Of a stretch of 64,000 bases of DNA, positions 35,183-44,562 are shown in pieces. The stretch is from Anaerolineae bacterium. GTDB taxonomy: Bacteria; Chloroflexota; Anaerolineae; Anaerolineales; Anaerolineaceae. Numbering within the stretch: position 1 is the first letter of the stretch; the number at the start of each line of letters is the position of its first letter. Where the stretch lies: positions 1 to 64,000 of the forward strand of contig JABLXC010000020.1 in the NCBI GenBank assembly GCA_013178185.1, written 5' to 3'. The position numbers and the translations under genes were made by a program. The notes beneath the pieces were generated by a model that saw only the letters and a list, made by a program, of their open reading frames with translations, did no database searches and had not been told where the DNA came from.

Positions 35183-35791
35183 TTGAAGACCAACTGCCCC
35201 AATGGAAATTTGACCGAGGCGAGAATTAGAAAATTGCTGCTTTCTTCGGAGGACCTTCCGCGTCTGGAGTTTCTCCCGTATATGGGGCTACGGCCGGCCT
35301 CAGTGCTCATCCCTATTTTTTGTTCAGAAAGAGAGTGGCACCTGCTGTTAACCAGAAGGACGGAGAGCGTAAATGATCACAAAGGGCAGGTTTCGTTTCC
35401 GGGCGGGGCTTCTGAGGCGGGGGATGCAAGCCCGGAGATCACTGCGTTACGGGAAGCGCAGGAAGAGATCGGAATTAACCCAGGTGATGTAACCGTTTTG
35501 GGAAAGCTGCCAGCTCAGCCCACGATATCGAAGTTTTTGGTTACACCCGTAGTCGGCAGAATCCCCTGGCCTTATGAATTTAAGTTATCCTCTGAAGAAG
35601 TTGAGCGAGTTTTCTCCATTCCATTATCCTGGTTGGCGATGCCTGGTCACTTTGAAGAACGCCCTTATATGCTGCCTGATGGGAATCTCCATCCTGTGAT
35701 TTTTTTTAAAATATATGACGGCGAGGTTTTATGGGGGATCTCGGCGCGCATGACGGTCATCCTTTTGAAGACACTGAAATTGGTCAATTAA
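35183..35791 (+). CDS. NUDIX hydrolase, CoA-pyrophosphatase-like (NudL/YeaB family)
   Basis: A 202-residue protein with the UPF0035 motif LLLTRRTESVNDHKGQVSFP in front of the Nudix box, which starts PGGASEAGDASPEITALREA and continues QEEIGI with the full metal-binding pattern. The extra motif is characteristic of Nudix enzymes that hydrolyse coenzyme A to phosphopantetheine and 3',5'-ADP, so NudL-type activity is likely but unproven. The start is TTG 35183 after GGAGTGAA. It is paired with trmI, an association with no obvious pathway link. Confidence 0.85.
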   Translation: MKTNCPNGNLTEARIRKLLLSSEDLPRLEFLPYMGLRPASVLIPIFCSEREWHLLLTRRTESVNDHKGQVSFPGGASEAGDASPEITALREAQEEIGINPGDVTVLGKLPAQPTISKFLVTPVVGRIPWPYEFKLSSEEVERVFSIPLSWLAMPGHFEERPYMLPDGNLHPVIFFKIYDGEVLWGISARMTVILLKTLKLVN

Positions 35792-35796
35792 AAAGA

Positions 35797-35824
35797 AACA
35801 GCAGTGGAGGGTGCCACTGCTGTT
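35797..35824 (-). terminator. Intrinsic terminator of the bL25 gene
   Basis: AACAGCAGTGG (35797-35807) and CCACTGCTGTT (35814-35824) form a perfect 11-bp stem with a 6-base loop. On the minus strand TTTCTTTTTAA follows, giving the U-rich tail, so it terminates the gene ending at 35841. Confidence 0.85.
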
Positions 35825-35840
35825 ATGGACAAGGCATGAA

Positions 35841-36482
35841 TTAATCTTCGATCTCTTCTTCTTTCTTACCTCGCTCAATAACCTCAGGTTCCTCAGCACC
35901 GCCTTCTTCCTCTGTAATTTCTTCTTCTTTGGCGCCGCCAGTAATGATGACGATCATTTCATCTGGGTCTGTTAGGATTTCCACTTTATCGCCTGCTTGA
36001 ATATCTCGAACGTGGATACTGTCGCCAATTTTTGCCAGTTTTGAAATGTCTACAATAAATCTTTCTGGCAGGTCCTGTGGAAGGCTTTCGACCTCAAGTT
36101 CTTCAAGGCCAGTGAGTACAATGCCGTTGTATTCTTTCACTGCCGGGGCAGTTCCCGTAAGTTCAACACTCACAGTGGCGCGAATTTTTTCGGTCAGTGA
36201 GACAATCTGAAAGTCAACATGAAGCAGGTCACCCAAGATATAATCGCGTTGTTTCTCACGAACGAGGGCTGCATGTTCTTTGCCTTCCAAGTTGATGGTC
36301 ACCAGGCTTGAGGCTGTCAGCTGCTGTAATACCCGCGTGGTTTGGCGTTTATCGAGGGTGATCGGGGTCGCATCTACATGATGACCATAAATCACTGCCG
36401 GCAATTTGCCTTCTCGTCGCAGTGAGCCGACTTTCTTGCCGGTGACTGTGCGCCGCGTTGCGTTAATAACTGCTTTTTCCAT
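35841..36482 (-). CDS. rplY: 50S ribosomal protein bL25 (CTC/TL5 type)
   Basis: A 213-residue 5S rRNA-binding ribosomal protein of the long CTC form. Residues 1-93 are the L25 domain (TRRTVTGKKVGSLRREGKLP, IYGH, HAALVREKQRDYILGDLLHV). Residues about 94-185 are the TL5/CTC beta domain (VSVELTGTAPAVKEYNGIV, LEVESLPQDLPERFIVDIS). The last 30 residues are almost all Glu/Lys (EEEITEEEGGAEEPEV), a disordered acidic tail that also occurs in other long bL25 proteins. It has its own strong promoter and terminator, and is expected to bind 5S rRNA in the 50S subunit and sometimes to be induced by stress. Confidence 0.92.
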   Translation of the reverse strand: MEKAVINATRRTVTGKKVGSLRREGKLPAVIYGHHVDATPITLDKRQTTRVLQQLTASSLVTINLEGKEHAALVREKQRDYILGDLLHVDFQIVSLTEKIRATVSVELTGTAPAVKEYNGIVLTGLEELEVESLPQDLPERFIVDISKLAKIGDSIHVRDIQAGDKVEILTDPDEMIVIITGGAKEEEITEEEGGAEEPEVIERGKKEEEIED

Positions 36483-36588
36483 CGTTTATCCTTCGAGCGC
36501 CTCTCACTTCCCTATGAAGTTACCTTCGCTCTATTTAATTGAATTCGGCATCCGCCGTGGATCACTATTTCCGGTACAACGAGGGGTT

Positions 36589-36618
36589 ATTGTAGTCTTC
36601 CTTGACCTATTCGTCAAG
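36589..36618 (-). promoter_or_regulatory. rplY promoter with an overlapping palindrome
   Basis: On the minus strand TTGACG (36612-36617), a 17-base spacer and TACAAT (36589-36594) make a strong sigma-70 promoter. CTTGAC-N6-GTCAAG (36601-36618) is a perfect 6-bp inverted repeat that covers the -35 box and could be an operator. Confidence 0.75.
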
Positions 36619-36678
36619 TTTTGCGCGCGGTTTTGCGTCAACTTTTTCAAGCGCGAATTTTAGTCAGCCGCATGCTGG

Positions 36679-38124
36679 CTATAAGCCTGACTCTGCAGGC
36701 TGGATGAGCTGGTGTAAGACACGAAGCGCCTGTTGGATATGAACGGCATTGACGACAAGACTGATCGAGACTTCTGAAGACCCTTGCGCAATGGCGATTA
36801 CGTTGACTTTGTTGTTTCCCAGAGCGGTGAAAACCCTGCCGGAAACGCCAGGAGTAGACCTCATCCCTTCCCCAACAACGGTAACGATACCGACTTCTTC
36901 GGTAGCCCATACCCGGTCAATATCGCGGCTTTCGATCTCCCGAGCGAAGGCTGAAGTTAGCATTGTGATGACACTGTTGGTTGATTCGGTTGGGACCGCA
37001 AAACAGATGCTTTGCTCAGAAGAAGCCTGTGTAATCAAGGGAACGCTTGTGCCTAATTTAGCTACAGTTTCAAAAGTGCGCGCCGCAACGCCCGGGACGC
37101 CTAACATGCCGCGACCTTCCAACGTGATTAATTGCAACCCACGTATGGTCGTAATGGCTTTAATCACACCGTCTTGAGCTTTTAATTCAGAGACAAGGCG
37201 AGTGCCGGGATGTTCTGGGTTAAAGGTATTGCAAACGCGCAATCCTATGCCGGCTTCGATTACCGGACGGATTGTTTTGGGGTGCAGTACTTTCGCTCCG
37301 TAGTAAGCCAATTCGGCAATCTCACGATACGAACAAATCGGAACGGTGGCAGCATCTGGTACCAGCCTGGGGTCGGCCGTCATGACCCCATTCACGTCAG
37401 TATAAATCCAAACATCATCTGCAGGGAGAGAAGCGCCAATCAGGGCGGCTGAGTAATCACTCCCGCCGCGGCCCAATGTGGTGATATTGCCGTTTTCCGT
37501 TGCGGCAATAAAACCCGTGATGACCGGCACAGTACCTTTTTCCAGGATAGGAGTAAGCACTGCACGAGTCATTTGTTGGGTTTTGGCAAAGTCGGGATGA
37601 GCGTCTGTGTAGTGGTCATCTGTACGGATCAGGCGTGTGGCTTCAACCGCTTGGGCTGGGATACCGGCAGATTGGATTGCAGCTGCCAGCAGGCGGACAC
37701 ACATCCTTTCTCCAGATGAGGCAATTGTGTCCATCACTCGCGGGGTGGCTTCGCCCAACACAGCAATTGCCTTGCAAAGATTGATAACCTGGGAAATGAT
37801 ATCGTTTATCTCTGTTTTTACGATCTGACGGACAGCTTTATCGTGGATCAAGATATCTGCGATTTCAGAATGTCTTCGGGCTAATTCCGCGGCCGATTCT
37901 TCCGGGGCGGTTGTCTGGCCAGTTGTGACCTGTGAGGCCATCTTTAACAGGGTGTCGGTTACCCCGCTCAGCGCAGAAGTAACGACCACCACGTTTTTCC
38001 AGCGTTGTTTTTCTGTTTCAACAATGGATACAACCTGGTGCATTGCCTCGGCTGTGCCAACCGAAGTTCCGCCAAATTTCATAACCAGGGTTTCATTTTT
38101 TAATGAGTTAGAAGCTGATATCAT
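36679..38124 (-). CDS. lysC: Aspartate kinase
   Basis: A 481-residue monofunctional aspartokinase, the first step of Lys/Thr/Met synthesis. It carries LVMKFGGTSVGTAEAMHQVV (ATP-binding KFGGTS), TTLGRGGSDYSAALIGA and a two-ACT-domain regulatory half (TIRGLQLITLEGRGMLGV, GIVTVVGEGMRSTPGVSGR) that binds end-product amino acids. ATG 38124 follows GGAGGAATATTG; the 22 in-frame residues further up lack kinase features and lie in the leader. It has its own promoter and a structured leader; it ends about 200 bases from rplY. Confidence 0.93.
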   Translation of the reverse strand: MISASNSLKNETLVMKFGGTSVGTAEAMHQVVSIVETEKQRWKNVVVVTSALSGVTDTLLKMASQVTTGQTTAPEESAAELARRHSEIADILIHDKAVRQIVKTEINDIISQVINLCKAIAVLGEATPRVMDTIASSGERMCVRLLAAAIQSAGIPAQAVEATRLIRTDDHYTDAHPDFAKTQQMTRAVLTPILEKGTVPVITGFIAATENGNITTLGRGGSDYSAALIGASLPADDVWIYTDVNGVMTADPRLVPDAATVPICSYREIAELAYYGAKVLHPKTIRPVIEAGIGLRVCNTFNPEHPGTRLVSELKAQDGVIKAITTIRGLQLITLEGRGMLGVPGVAARTFETVAKLGTSVPLITQASSEQSICFAVPTESTNSVITMLTSAFAREIESRDIDRVWATEEVGIVTVVGEGMRSTPGVSGRVFTALGNNKVNVIAIAQGSSEVSISLVVNAVHIQQALRVLHQLIQPAESGL

Positions 38125-38257
38125 CAATATTCCTCCGCACACCTCTGAACAAATTGTCCAGGGCACAGTTTGCCTGTTGCCGGCTTGCACTCAATCGGGC
38201 ACTGTCAGATTGAATTATTACTGGTTGGGTGATACGCAGACCCAGCGCAGATTAATG
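38125..38257 (-). promoter_or_regulatory. Structured leader of the aspartate kinase mRNA
   Basis: From a start near 38257 to the ATG, the roughly 130-base leader can fold. CTGGACA and TGTTCAG pair (7 bp with one G-U) just before the ribosome-binding site, and GACAGT can pair with ACTGTG around a GCC/GGC-rich inner stem. I could not match it to a known riboswitch (lysine, SAM and T-box elements were considered and not found). A new element controlling translation is possible. Confidence 0.35.
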
Positions 38258-38263
38258 GCGCAA

Positions 38264-38269
38264 ATTATA
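38264..38269 (-). promoter_or_regulatory. -10 element of the aspartate kinase promoter
   Basis: TATAAT on the minus strand (38264-38269) lies about 140 bases before the lysC start, just upstream of the sdhD stop codon at 38301-38303. No good -35 is seen. Confidence 0.4.
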
Positions 38270-38300
38270 CCCCAGCAAGGGTGGATTTTGGCGAATTTTT

Positions 38301-38678
38301 TTACAAGCTGGCGCGTTGAACCAGAACCAAGAGGAGCCAAAGCCCGTAAATAATCGAGGCGCTCCCCACAGCAATTAGCAGCGGATTGACGAACCGCATG
38401 ACTTTTGTAGAAGGGTTGAGGTCGAGAATAATGCTTCTGAGTCCTAATAATGAATGAACGACGGCGAAAATTAGGAATCCTGCTTCCATGATGGGTACGA
38501 TTGGGTTGGAGTAATATCGAAGGATATCCGCATAAGATAGCAGGCCTTCTGGCGCTACCAAGTGGTTCACAATAAAATGGATGGTTAGAAATATGACGAT
38601 CCCTAAACCGGCGATTATCTTAACCAACCAAAGCCATACATTCTCCGTTATATTTTTCTGTAACCGGTTTGTTTCCAT
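38301..38678 (-). CDS. sdhD: Complex-II-type membrane anchor subunit (SdhD-like)
   Basis: A 125-residue membrane protein with three helices (about 15-38, 55-80, 93-118). The first contains FLTIHFIVNHL and the second FAVVHSLLGLRSIILDL, the usual His positions for heme b in SdhC/SdhD anchors. It starts at ATG 38678, 5 bases after the SdhC-like stop, and closes the operon. In complex II it carries electrons from the iron-sulfur subunit to quinone. Here no SdhA-type flavoprotein gene is linked; the flavoprotein encoded upstream is GlpA. Confidence 0.8.
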   Translation of the reverse strand: METNRLQKNITENVWLWLVKIIAGLGIVIFLTIHFIVNHLVAPEGLLSYADILRYYSNPIVPIMEAGFLIFAVVHSLLGLRSIILDLNPSTKVMRFVNPLLIAVGSASIIYGLWLLLVLVQRASL

Positions 38679-38683
38679 CTGTG

Positions 38684-39073
38684 TTATGCCCCAGAAAACA
38701 TACGAATTGCAAAGTAAACGATTGCCGCCAGCGCAATGATCATTAAGCCAACGAGTAATCCATTTTGAATTTTGAGAAGGAAGCCCAGTGAGTTTATTGT
38801 GATGCGAATTCCGTTTAACCCATGGATGATGCCACCGGCAATTACAAACATTTCTCCAATTTTTATGGCTGGAGATTTTGCCAGGATGAGAAAATCATCA
38901 TACGCTTGACTGCCTGCCACCAATTTACTCAGAACTGCGAGGTGTAAAAACAGGTAAATGGTTAAACCGATTGCACTGAGGCGGTTAATAATAAAAGCGA
39001 TGGTCCCTATGCTTTTATCTCTAGGATCGAACCAACGCCAAAGATGAGAAGGGGAGGGTTTGTTAATATTCAC
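38684..39073 (-). CDS. sdhC: Complex-II-type cytochrome b subunit (SdhC-like)
   Basis: A 129-residue membrane protein with three helices. The first region has GTIAFIINRLSAIGLTIYLF followed by LHLAVLSKLV, the usual heme/quinone-site start of SdhC, and the second IIHGLNGIRITINSLG, the standard SdhC His-Gly-Leu-Asn motif. It starts at GTG 39073, 3 bases after the sdhB stop. Together with the SdhD-like protein it should form the quinone-reducing membrane domain. Confidence 0.85.
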   Translation of the reverse strand: MNINKPSPSHLWRWFDPRDKSIGTIAFIINRLSAIGLTIYLFLHLAVLSKLVAGSQAYDDFLILAKSPAIKIGEMFVIAGGIIHGLNGIRITINSLGFLLKIQNGLLVGLMIIALAAIVYFAIRMFSGA

Positions 39074-39076
39074 GGG

Positions 39077-39811
39077 TCATCCACGAGAAAATAGTTTTTT
39101 TATGCGATGAGCGATAACTGTTTGTCGCATCTTCATAATGCGCAAACCGGGTTCCACGTTTGAGGGACAAACGGCAGAACATTCAAAAGCGTTGTGGCAG
39201 CGCCACAGGCCATCTCGGCTATCCACGATTTCTAAGATTTTGTTGGAGAGTGGTTGCGAACTGGCATCGTGCGCAGCAGCAAGGACGGCAGGGCCGAGGT
39301 AATTACTATCCGTTAACGAAACCGGACAGGCGCTAATGCACATACCGCATTCTATACAATCTACCAGACGCTGATATTCTGACCGCTCATGCTCAAGCGT
39401 TTTCCTCTCGTATGGTAAACAAGCTGATGGCAGAGAAGCTACCTGGTTGAAACCAATTTCTTCCAGGGCTTTAAACATCGAAGAGGTATCTACCACAAGG
39501 TCGCTCAGTACAGGAAAGTTACGCAACGGTTCAATGAGCAGCTTGCCGTTGTTCTGCGTTACGGACCGGATTGAGGTGATGCAAGTTAATTTTTCTATCC
39601 CATTTACCAGCATCCCACAGGCGCCGCAGGTAGAATGATGACAGGCATGCCGGAATGTGAGGCTTCGGTCATGAAATGCCCACACTTTCTCTATGGCATC
39701 TAATACATATTCATCCGGGTTGATCTCAATTTGAAATGTTTGAAAATACCGCTGAGCATCCGCTCTCTGGCGGAATATTTTTAATTCGATCGTCCAAATC
39801 GTGTCGTTCAC
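39077..39811 (-). CDS. sdhB: Succinate dehydrogenase/fumarate reductase-type iron-sulfur subunit (SdhB-like)
   Basis: A 244-residue protein with the three clusters of complex-II iron-sulfur subunits. The N-terminal 2Fe-2S domain has HACHHSTCGACGMLVNG and a fourth Cys at KLTC. The C-terminal domain has CIECGMCISACPVS (4Fe-4S) and CHNAFECSAVCPSNVEP (3Fe-4S and the last 4Fe-4S ligand). All expected Cys are present. The start is GTG 39811 after GTGAGG. Directly upstream, across 15 bases, is the end of the GlpA-type flavoprotein, where sdhA would normally lie. So its partner may be GlpA, with an SdhA elsewhere as the alternative. Confidence 0.9.
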   Translation of the reverse strand: MNDTIWTIELKIFRQRADAQRYFQTFQIEINPDEYVLDAIEKVWAFHDRSLTFRHACHHSTCGACGMLVNGIEKLTCITSIRSVTQNNGKLLIEPLRNFPVLSDLVVDTSSMFKALEEIGFNQVASLPSACLPYERKTLEHERSEYQRLVDCIECGMCISACPVSLTDSNYLGPAVLAAAHDASSQPLSNKILEIVDSRDGLWRCHNAFECSAVCPSNVEPGLRIMKMRQTVIAHRIKKLFSRG

Positions 39812-39826
39812 GTCGCCTCACAACTT

Positions 39827-40993
39827 TTAGTGCCAAAAGAATTTTCGATAAGAAACGAGCGGCGTCTCTTTTGTCTCGCAAATAGCAGATATACCCAGTT
39901 TTGAGCAAACCAGATCGGCTGTTTTTTCTGCCATGGCGCGACAAGTTGTGGCTTTTCCGCCTGTAATTGTAACGAAACCGTCAATATTCTCGCTTTCTTT
40001 ATGGTCATAGCATTTGAAGGTGCGGGACAGGCTACGTCCCGTCATTTCTGTTTTGATTAAGGGGCGCGCCGACATGTACACGCCCCGTTGAAGCGTTTGG
40101 GAGACCGCGGGAACGAGGTGGCAAGCGCAGTCATACATTTGCTTGATCTGATCCTGATCCAGCGGAATATAATCAGGGTCTTCCACCTCAAAGGAAGTTG
40201 TGCCGATTACCACCATTCTCCGCTGGGGTATCAGAATATCCCCATCTCCAGGTTCAAAAAGGCGGTTAATAACGCGGTTAACCAGTCGTTGGTTATAAGC
40301 TACCATAATCCCAGGGGTTGGAACGACCGGTACTTTTATACCGACGAGCGAGGCCAGTTTGCCAGCCCAGGCGCCAGTTGCATTGATGACGATGTCACCG
40401 CGAAATTCATACTTTTTGCCATCATGCCGGTTGAGCGCGACAACGCCGATGGCATTGCCGCTGCCATTGAACAGCATTTCCTGAACTTCATGGTGGGGGA
40501 AGAAAGACGCTCCATTCTCTACTGCCGTCGCGGCGAACGCCAGCGCCAGGCGTAGAGGGTCAAATACCCCGTCCGGTACCAAAACAGCAGACAGCAAGGC
40601 TGGATTAAGGTTGGGCTCTAACTGCAGCGCTTTTTGGGGAGTTATCTGTTCGACGGGAATTTTACAGGCTTCCGCTCCAGCCATGAAGTGAGGAAGATAT
40701 GCCTGGTCGCGCTCGTTAAGACCGATGAAGAGACCGCCATTATATTCTATACATTGCGCGGCGATTCTTCTGAGGATAATATTTTCTTCAATGCATTCAA
40801 TTGCGGCTTCCTGATCATTGACGCAATAACGTCCGCCGCTGTGGAGCAGGCCGTGCGTCCTCCCGGAGGTCCCCGATGCGATTTCTCCACGATCCAGCAC
40901 AGAGACTTTAAAGCCTCGCAAAGATAGGTCGTGTGCCAGCGCGCAACCGGTAAAACCCGCTCCAATGATAATTGCTTCGGGAAGGGTTGGCAT
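39827..40993 (-). CDS. glpA: Glycerol-3-phosphate dehydrogenase flavoprotein, GlpA type
   Basis: A 388-residue FAD enzyme that oxidises sn-glycerol 3-phosphate to dihydroxyacetone phosphate. The dinucleotide motif is AIIIGAGFTGCALAHDLSLR, and GTSGRTHGLLHSGGRYCVND, PDGVFDPLRLALAF, INATGAWAGKLA, VVIGTTSFEVED, GVYMSARPLIK and GFVTITGGKATTCRAMAE follow, all close to the catalytic core of E. coli GlpA. The C-terminal BFD-like 2Fe-2S domain of long GlpA proteins (about 540 residues) is missing. glpB and glpC are absent, and SDH-type B, C and D genes follow instead. ATG 40993 is used; TTG 41017 would overlap glpK. Confidence 0.88.
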   Translation of the reverse strand: MPTLPEAIIIGAGFTGCALAHDLSLRGFKVSVLDRGEIASGTSGRTHGLLHSGGRYCVNDQEAAIECIEENIILRRIAAQCIEYNGGLFIGLNERDQAYLPHFMAGAEACKIPVEQITPQKALQLEPNLNPALLSAVLVPDGVFDPLRLALAFAATAVENGASFFPHHEVQEMLFNGSGNAIGVVALNRHDGKKYEFRGDIVINATGAWAGKLASLVGIKVPVVPTPGIMVAYNQRLVNRVINRLFEPGDGDILIPQRRMVVIGTTSFEVEDPDYIPLDQDQIKQMYDCACHLVPAVSQTLQRGVYMSARPLIKTEMTGRSLSRTFKCYDHKESENIDGFVTITGGKATTCRAMAEKTADLVCSKLGISAICETKETPLVSYRKFFWH

Positions 40994-41009
40994 TGTTGTT
41001 CGTATCCTT

Positions 41010-42506
41010 TTATTCAATCCAATCGAAGGTTTTTGTTACCGCTTTTTTCCAGTTCGCGTACAATTTTTCTCTGGTTCCGGCATCCATTAAAGGCAACCAC
41101 TCTTTATCAATACGCCATTTTGTTTTTAGCTCTTCCAGATCTGACCAAAAACCAATTGCAAGGCCAGCTGCATAAGCTGCGCCGAGCGCGGTGGTTTCGG
41201 CAGTACTTGGGCGGACAACCGGGACATTCAGGATATCAGCTTGAAATTGCATTAACAGTTGATTGGAAACCATTCCACCATCAACTTTCAGGCTACTTAA
41301 TTTTACTCCCGAATCGCTTTCCATCGCGTCCAATACTTCACGGGTTTGGTAGGCGGTTGCTTCTAACACAGCGCGGGCGATGTGGCCCCGGTTTGCATAG
41401 CGAGTCAATCCTACGACAACACCACGCGCGTCGCTGCGCCAATAAGGTGCAAATAAACCGGAGAATGCGGGAACGAAATACACGCCGCCATTATCTTCAA
41501 CTGTTCTTGCCAGGGGCTCAATGTCACTGGAGTGATCAATGATCCTCAGGTTATCTCTGAGCCATTGCACAAGTGCCCCGGTGATGGCGATTGAACCTTC
41601 AAGGCAGTAAACTGCTGGTTGATCGGCAATTTTGTATCCTAACGTTGTTAGCAGACCATTTTTACTTTGAACGGGATGTTCGCCAGTATTCATCAACATA
41701 AAACAACCAGTGCCGTAGGTGTTTTTTACCTCGCCTGCCTGGAAACAAGTTTGTCCAAACAAAGCCGCCTGTTGATCGCCCAGATCGCCAGCAACCGGGA
41801 TAGAGTCTAACACGCCCCTGGTATAACCATAAACGCTCGAAGAAGGCATGATATCGGGCAGCAAATTCCGTGGGATATCCAACGTCTTGAGGATTTCCGA
41901 ATCCCAATCCAGTGTATAGAGGTTCATTAACATCGTCCTCGAGGCGTTGGTTACATCGGTGACAAAGGCACCTCTTCCCGGCCCGCCGGTTAATAGCCAA
42001 ATAAGCCAGGTGTCAACAGTTCCAAAGAGGGCCTCACCTCTCCTGGCTGCTTCTTTTACTGCGGGAATATTCTCAAGGAGCCATTTTATTTTTGGCCCCG
42101 AAAAATAGGTGGCGATTGGAAGGCCAGTTTTTTCCCGAAAACGATCTTGACCGCCTTCCGATGAAAGCTCTTTGCAGATTGTATCTGTGCGTGTATCTTG
42201 CCAAACAATTGCGTTGTGATAAGGCAAACCAGTATTTTTATCCCAGACGATGGTGGTTTCTCGTTGATTGGTAACCCCAATGGACAGGATATTCTGAGAG
42301 GATCCACCTGCTTTTTGGAGGGCGTTTCTAATGACTTCTTGAGTGCAGTTCCAAATTTCTATGGGATCGTGTTCAACCCAGCCTGGTTGAGGATAAATTT
42401 GTTTATGTTCTTTTTGGTTCAGGGCGACAATTTCCCCGGCGCTATTAAATAAAATACAACGCGTACTTGTTGTTCCTTGATCTATTGCACCGATGTAATT
42501 TGCCAA
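41010..42506 (-). CDS. glpK: Glycerol kinase
   Basis: A 498-residue FGGY-family kinase that phosphorylates glycerol. It has [18 protein letters not shown] (ATP site), [35 protein letters not shown] and [15 protein letters not shown], plus the GlpK hallmark [16 protein letters not shown]. The start codon is TTG 42506 with GGAGG (42513-42517) 6 bases away. It heads the operon glpK-glpA-sdhB-sdhC-sdhD, which therefore runs from glycerol to dihydroxyacetone phosphate with electrons going to the membrane. No glycerol facilitator gene is in view. Confidence 0.95.
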   Translation of the reverse strand: MANYIGAIDQGTTSTRCILFNSAGEIVALNQKEHKQIYPQPGWVEHDPIEIWNCTQEVIRNALQKAGGSSQNILSIGVTNQRETTIVWDKNTGLPYHNAIVWQDTRTDTICKELSSEGGQDRFREKTGLPIATYFSGPKIKWLLENIPAVKEAARRGEALFGTVDTWLIWLLTGGPGRGAFVTDVTNASRTMLMNLYTLDWDSEILKTLDIPRNLLPDIMPSSSVYGYTRGVLDSIPVAGDLGDQQAALFGQTCFQAGEVKNTYGTGCFMLMNTGEHPVQSKNGLLTTLGYKIADQPAVYCLEGSIAITGALVQWLRDNLRIIDHSSDIEPLARTVEDNGGVYFVPAFSGLFAPYWRSDARGVVVGLTRYANRGHIARAVLEATAYQTREVLDAMESDSGVKLSSLKVDGGMVSNQLLMQFQADILNVPVVRPSTAETTALGAAYAAGLAIGFWSDLEELKTKWRIDKEWLPLMDAGTREKLYANWKKAVTKTFDWIE

Positions 42507-42576
42507 CTCTGCCCTCCATGGTAATGATTCGTCATACCGATTTATTTGTGTGAGTAGGTTTGCTGAACTCAGTTGA

Positions 42577-44538
42577 TCAGCTTGAGGCTGGCCTAACTGG
42601 TTGGGTCAATTCATCTTTCTGCGCGCTCTGACCCGCTGTGGCTTCACTTAGGCGTTGCACAATTTTTGCTTGCGAATTTTTGTATCTTTCAGATTTTTTA
42701 GTGCCTGTAGGTGCAGTCTCACTTTCTGTTTCGTCACTTTTGGGTTTTGCTCCGTAGTAGTAATCGGAATAATACCTGTAGTTGCCATAATAATCAGATC
42801 GATGCTTTGGAATTCGGTTAAATACAACCCCAATTACATTTGCATTGACGCGTTTCAACTGTTCGAAAGTTGCCCAGGCAGCGTCACGTTGTGTTTGGCC
42901 GGGGTTAATGACGATAATGACGGCGTCCGCTAGAGACGCCAGGATGGATGTGTCCGAAATCAGAATTGGGGGGCTGTCAATAATCGAGATGTCACTCATC
43001 TCCTGGGTTTCTGCAATAAAATCGCGCATTCTGCTGGATGCGAGTAGTTCTGAAGGGTTGGGCGGTAAGGGGCCGCTTGGGATGACGGATAGAAGCGTTT
43101 CGCGCCAGACGCGACGCACTGTCTGGATGGGACGTTGGTTGGTCAAGATATCACTCAAACCTACTCGATTCGGAATCGCTAAAAAACGATGAACCTTAGG
43201 TCGCCGAAGGTCTGCATCAACGAGAAGCGCTTTTTTTCCACTCTGTGCGATTGTGGTTGCAAGATTAACTGAGATGGTAGTCTTTCCCTCGCCAGGGCTT
43301 GGACTGGTGATCGCCAGCGTTTTAATAGGCTTTTCAAGACCTGAAAATTCTATATTTGTCCGAAGCGTGCGAAATGCTTCGGCGATCGGCGAACGAGGCT
43401 GCGTGGCAACGTAGATTTCCAATTTGCCGCCATTGTTTTTACGAATACCCATATCGCCAACAAAAGCCATAACAGGTAGATTCATCAGCGCTTTGATGTC
43501 TTCGGGCGATTTAACGGTATCGTCCAGATACTCTATCAAAAAGACAATTCCCAGGATGATGAGCAGTCCGATAGCGCTGCCAAGGGCAGCATTAACCAAC
43601 GGTTTGGGGCGAACGGGTTTTTCGGGAACGCTGGCTACTTCAACCTGGACAATGTTGGGGGTTGTGCTCAAACGTGCCAACCGTACGGATTCATAACTAC
43701 TCAACAAGTTTGAGTAAATTTGTTGATAAAGCACCAGGGTGTTTTTCATCTGATCCAGTCGCCCCGTATCTCCCCCAGTTGTTGTGGCTGTGTTTCCGGC
43801 ACTCAGGAGGTTTAGGGAAATTTCCTGGTAGAACTTTAAGGTTGAAAGCAATTGCTCCAGGGTCAATTTCTTTTCTTGCAGAGCCAGGTTTTGTTCTGGT
43901 GATAGGGAAGCCGGGTCCCCGCCAGCGCTGATTACCGAGATTTCTTGCTGGGTTTTAATGATTTCTGCCTGGAGATCGCTGATTTGTTTTTGCACCTCTT
44001 CCTGTTGATTTTTCAAAGATTCTTCTGAAGCTGTGGCAATATCTTGTTGAAGACTGGCGATCTGATTTTCTACTTGTTTCAGTTGCGTTTGCAGACTCTG
44101 CTCAGAGGCAGAAAAACGACTGGATTGAATGGCTTCATTTTGTTCGATGAGAACCTGTACTAACCCGTTGGCGATATTTGCTGCGCGAACCGGGTTGTTA
44201 TCATCTACAGTGATTCGAATAATCAGCGTATCGCGAATTAACTGGCCTCCGATTTGTTCTGGCTTGATCTCATAATCCAATTGTGTACTAACAGCCTTTA
44301 ATACAGGTTCGGTTGTCAGCAACTGGATATAGGTTTGAGCCAATTGCTGATCGCTGAGGTAGGTAAATTCACTGGTTTTAGCATCGGGGGGACGCGAAAC
44401 GAGAAGTTTTGTGGAGGCTTGATAGATTGGAGGAAGGTATTGGCTGGCAATGTAACTACCGATTAGGAATACAAGCGACCCAATGACCAGCAGCCATGCC
44501 CTACGTTTCAAGATTGATAGATACTGTTTTATCTCCAT
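42577..44538 (-). CDS. Wzc-type polysaccharide co-polymerase and tyrosine autokinase
   Basis: A 653-residue inner-membrane protein. Helices at about residues 16-36 and 315-335 frame a Wzz-like periplasmic domain with a long coiled coil (about 145-245). The cytosolic BY-kinase has Walker [17 protein letters not shown], Walker A' [16 protein letters not shown] and Walker [11 protein letters not shown] tyrosine cluster near residues 585-600 ([16 protein letters not shown]) is the autophosphorylation tail. Such proteins set chain length and drive export of Wzy-dependent polysaccharide. It is the last gene of the EPS operon. Confidence 0.9.
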   Translation of the reverse strand: MEIKQYLSILKRRAWLLVIGSLVFLIGSYIASQYLPPIYQASTKLLVSRPPDAKTSEFTYLSDQQLAQTYIQLLTTEPVLKAVSTQLDYEIKPEQIGGQLIRDTLIIRITVDDNNPVRAANIANGLVQVLIEQNEAIQSSRFSASEQSLQTQLKQVENQIASLQQDIATASEESLKNQQEEVQKQISDLQAEIIKTQQEISVISAGGDPASLSPEQNLALQEKKLTLEQLLSTLKFYQEISLNLLSAGNTATTTGGDTGRLDQMKNTLVLYQQIYSNLLSSYESVRLARLSTTPNIVQVEVASVPEKPVRPKPLVNAALGSAIGLLIILGIVFLIEYLDDTVKSPEDIKALMNLPVMAFVGDMGIRKNNGGKLEIYVATQPRSPIAEAFRTLRTNIEFSGLEKPIKTLAITSPSPGEGKTTISVNLATTIAQSGKKALLVDADLRRPKVHRFLAIPNRVGLSDILTNQRPIQTVRRVWRETLLSVIPSGPLPPNPSELLASSRMRDFIAETQEMSDISIIDSPPILISDTSILASLADAVIIVINPGQTQRDAAWATFEQLKRVNANVIGVVFNRIPKHRSDYYGNYRYYSDYYYGAKPKSDETESETAPTGTKKSERYKNSQAKIVQRLSEATAGQSAQKDELTQPVRPASS

Positions 44539-44562
44539 GGGGGTATCCTCATTGGGTTGAGC

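Noticed and set aside
38301-39811. Ordinary succinate dehydrogenase operon
   Set aside because: No sdhA is linked. The flavoprotein gene present is GlpA-type, so the locus was described as glp-linked instead.
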